Assembly (NCBI GenBank): GCA_023388675.1 | Contig: JAEWFU010000141.1 | Location: forward strand, 1 to 6,777 | Source: Pseudomonadota bacterium | Lineage (GTDB): Bacteria > Pseudomonadota > Alphaproteobacteria > Rhizobiales > Rhizobiaceae | Length of the DNA stretch: 6,777 nucleotides | Direction: 5' to 3' | Shown here: positions 4,801 to 6,777 of the stretch, piece after piece | Position numbering within the stretch: position 1 is the stretch's first letter | How the letters are laid out: each line of letters starts with the position of its first letter | The notes under the pieces: model-generated | What the model saw: only the letters and a program-made list of their open reading frames with translations | Databases searched by the model: none | What the model was told of the DNA's origin: nothing | Program-made: the position numbers and the translations under genes

Positions 4801-5535
4801 GTGGCACGCTCGCGATTTTCAAGACGGCAGATTATGACGGCATCGCTGCTCTGCAGCGGGGCTCTTCTCGCATCGAGCGCGGTCGCCCGGAATCTTCCGC
4901 ACGGTATGCCGTGGGTCTCCGGTACATCCCCGTCTCCCCGTGGCTTCGAGGGAGCACGCTTCTTCACCGCGGCGGAACGTCGGTGCGTGGACGCGCTTGT
5001 CGCCAGGCTGATCCCGACGGACGACCTGGGTCCGGGTGCGCGCGAGGCCGGGGTCGTCGATTTCATCGATAACCAGCTCGCGGGTTCGTTCGGCCGCGGC
5101 GAGCGCTGGTATATGAAAGGTCCGTTCGCCGTCGGGCTCAAGACGCAGGGCTATCAGGGCGAACATCCTCCCGCCGGACTCTACCGCGCCGCCATTGCCG
5201 CGCTCGACGATCATTGCCGCGAGCGGTTCGACGGCCGTGCGTTCGCCGAACTCGACGAAAAAGATCAGGACGCGCTTCTCGGCCAACTGGAGGACGAGGA
5301 ACTGGAGTTCGAGGGCGTGTCGGCGACGGCCTTTTTCGAGATGCTGCAGGCCAACACCGTTGAAGGGTTCTTCTGCGATCCGATCTATGGCGGCAACCGT
5401 GACATGGTCGGCTGGCGCCTCGTAGGATTTCCCGGCGCCCGCTACGACTACCGCGACTATCTCGACCATGACGGAGATCCGATCTCGATCGAGCCGGTCG
5501 GCCTTGCGGGCCGGGCGGCCTGGAATGTCGATTGA
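4801..5535 (+). CDS. Gluconate 2-dehydrogenase subunit 3 family protein with Tat signal
   Basis: The small subunit of a membrane-associated, FAD-dependent sugar or alcohol dehydrogenase (244 residues). Translation starts at GTG 4801, with GAGAGGAA just upstream; the nearby ATG at 4788 is out of frame. The N-terminus is a clear twin-arginine signal: S7-R8-R9-Q10-I11-M12, a hydrophobic core at about residues 12-27, and an AVA cleavage site near residue 29. The mature part has the family's early block (FFTAAERRCVDALVARLIPT), the mid segment FIDNQLAG and the late block EGFFCDPIYGGNRDMVGWRL. In characterised enzymes of this kind the small subunit is folded with the FAD subunit, which lacks a signal, and carries it through the Tat pore. 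The next gene fits that role. A stress-type promoter lies at 4751-4775. Confidence 0.9.
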   Translation: MARSRFSRRQIMTASLLCSGALLASSAVARNLPHGMPWVSGTSPSPRGFEGARFFTAAERRCVDALVARLIPTDDLGPGAREAGVVDFIDNQLAGSFGRGERWYMKGPFAVGLKTQGYQGEHPPAGLYRAAIAALDDHCRERFDGRAFAELDEKDQDALLGQLEDEELEFEGVSATAFFEMLQANTVEGFFCDPIYGGNRDMVGWRLVGFPGARYDYRDYLDHDGDPISIEPVGLAGRAAWNVD

Positions 5536-5577
5536 ACCCACCCACCCCCGGAAGGGCGGCAGGCAAGGAGGAACAGG

Positions 5578-6777
5578 ATGGCCCGCAAGCTTCCACCCGT
5601 CGACGTGGTACTGGTCGGCTTCGGCTGGACGGGTGCGATCCTCGCGCAGGAACTGACGGAAGACGGGCTGGAGGTGCTGGCCATCGAGCGCGGCGGGTGG
5701 CGCGACACCCCCAGCCACTTTCCCACCACGGTCGCACAGGACGAGTTGCGTTGGTACTGGCGCAAGGAGATGTTCCAGTCCACGGCGCGCGAGACGCTGA
5801 CCTTCCGCAACAACCGAAGCCAGACGGCGCTGCCGATGCGCCGCTGGGGCTCGTTTCTTCCCGGTGAGGGAGTGGGTGGCGGCGGGGTGCACTGGAACGG
5901 CCAGACCTGGCGTTTCCTGCCCAGTGACTTTCTCGCGGCCAGCCACAACATCGAGCATTACGGTCCGATGCGAGCGGGCATGACGGTGCAGGACTACGGC
6001 CTCACCTACGAGGAACTCGAACCGCACTACGACCGCTTCGAGAAGCTGTGCGGCATCGGCGGCAAGGCCGGCAACCTGAACGGCGAGATCGTTGAGGGCG
6101 GGAACCCGTTCGAAGGTCCGCGCAGCGCGGAGTATCCCAACCCGCCGATGCACATGACCTTTTCGCAACAACAATTCGAAGCCGCGACGAAGGAGTTTGG
6201 GCTGAAGCCATTTCCGGGCCCCTCGGCAAACATGACGGAGCCTTACGTCAATCCCCTCGGCTGCCAACTGGCGCCGTGCAGCTATTGCGGCTTCTGCGAG
6301 AAATACGGCTGCGGCAACTATTCCAAGGCGAGTGCGCAGACGACCATCCTGCCGGTCCTGATGAAGAAGCCGAATTTCACGCTGAAGGTCCACAATGAAG
6401 TCTTCCAGGTGAAGCTCGATTCAACCGGCCGCCGCGCAACAGGCGTTCTCCATGTGGACCAGAACGGAGAGGAATACGAGCAGCCGGCGGACCTCGTGAT
6501 CCTGTGCGCATACCAGCTTTCCAACACGCGCCTGATGATGCTGTCGGGGATCGGCGAGATCTACGATCCGGCGACGGGCGAGGGGCTGGTCGGCAAGAAT
6601 TATTGCTATCAGGTCATGTCTGGCGCCGATGTTTTCTTCGACGACAAGCACACCAACGAGTTCGTCGGCGCCGGCGCGCTCGGCATGTGCGTCGACGAAT
6701 ACAACGGCGACAATTTCGACCACTCCGGGCTGGGCTTCATCGGCGGCGGCTACATCTCGTGCTGGACGACCCACAAC
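5578..6777 (+). CDS. GMC family FAD-dependent oxidoreductase, catalytic subunit (3' end missing)
   Basis: The catalytic subunit of a periplasmic sugar/alcohol dehydrogenase, of which 400 codons are visible without a stop; family members usually run about 520-600 residues. The start is firm: AAGGAGG (5565-5571) lies six bases before the ATG. The dinucleotide-binding GxGxxG is at residues 14-19 (GFGWTG), followed by E37 for ribose binding. A glycine-rich GMC signature (GEGVGGGGVHWNGQTWRF) spans residues 96-113. Residues 229-245 hold five cysteines spaced C-x4-C-x2-C-x2-C-x4-C, placed where fructose and FAD-glucose dehydrogenases carry a 3Fe-4S cluster. There is no signal peptide, consistent with export together with the Tat subunit encoded 42 bases upstream. 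The C-terminal GMC domain with the catalytic histidine lies beyond the edge. The substrate cannot be told from the sequence; a cytochrome c subunit may follow. Confidence 0.93.
   Translation, partial: MARKLPPVDVVLVGFGWTGAILAQELTEDGLEVLAIERGGWRDTPSHFPTTVAQDELRWYWRKEMFQSTARETLTFRNNRSQTALPMRRWGSFLPGEGVGGGGVHWNGQTWRFLPSDFLAASHNIEHYGPMRAGMTVQDYGLTYEELEPHYDRFEKLCGIGGKAGNLNGEIVEGGNPFEGPRSAEYPNPPMHMTFSQQQFEAATKEFGLKPFPGPSANMTEPYVNPLGCQLAPCSYCGFCEKYGCGNYSKASAQTTILPVLMKKPNFTLKVHNEVFQVKLDSTGRRATGVLHVDQNGEEYEQPADLVILCAYQLSNTRLMMLSGIGEIYDPATGEGLVGKNYCYQVMSGADVFFDDKHTNEFVGAGALGMCVDEYNGDNFDHSGLGFIGGGYISCWTTHN

Noticed and set aside
4975..4999. GGAAC followed by TT after 18 bases inside the subunit 3 gene
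   Set aside because: It lacks the G of GTT, lies within coding sequence and is not followed by a gene start.
4819..6393. Long minus-strand open frame of 524 codons
   Set aside because: It lies antisense to the subunit 3 and GMC genes, whose protein motifs are unambiguous; it is a mirror of GC-rich codon use.

Overview
The window looks like an accessory segment of an alphaproteobacterial genome, most likely a member of the Hyphomicrobiales (Rhizobium/Sinorhizobium/Mesorhizobium-like). The reasons are GC-rich codon usage, the paired TIGR02587/TIGR02588 genes known from rhizobia, several very short hypothetical genes, and promoters of the EcfG/RpoE2 general-stress type. No phage, transposase, CRISPR, tRNA or rRNA signal was seen.

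Layout. Positions 1-110 (minus) may be the broken 5' end of a lipoprotein gene leaving the left edge. Positions 266-423 hold a plus-strand open fragment with coding-like codon use but no start, probably the 3' remnant of a lost gene. Then follow a two-gene operon (542-1797: a polytopic membrane protein and a single-span partner, both of unknown function), an AAG/MPG-type 3-methyladenine DNA glycosylase (1929-2519), a gene-poor stretch ending in a strong terminator (2756-2793), and a very acidic 95-residue protein (2874-3161). Between 3189 and 4204 are short items: a probably frameshifted small gene on the minus strand, a hairpin-rich candidate small RNA ending in a U-run terminator (about 3433-3553), a 50-residue helical protein (3719-3871) and a 73-residue protein (3983-4204). 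The right third holds a minus-strand cytochrome b561 interrupted by an apparent one-base deletion (4194-4699). Divergent from it is a dehydrogenase operon: a Tat-exported gluconate 2-dehydrogenase subunit 3-like protein (4801-5535) and a GMC-type FAD oxidoreductase with a cysteine cluster (5578 to the right edge, incomplete).

How it fits together. The main unifying observation is four copies of GGAAC-N17/18-GTT, each shortly upstream of a start codon (493-518, 2816-2841, 3674-3698, 4751-4775). They match the promoter recognised by the alphaproteobacterial general-stress sigma factor EcfG (RpoE2 in Sinorhizobium). No other GGAAC noticed on the plus strand has a GTT at the right distance. The window therefore reads as a cluster of general-stress genes: envelope proteins of unknown function, small hypothetical proteins and a periplasmic sugar/alcohol dehydrogenase, with a DNA-repair enzyme nearby. 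The sigma-factor assignment is inferred from the motif alone. Two or three apparent frameshifts mean either local gene decay or assembly errors, and should be checked against reads.
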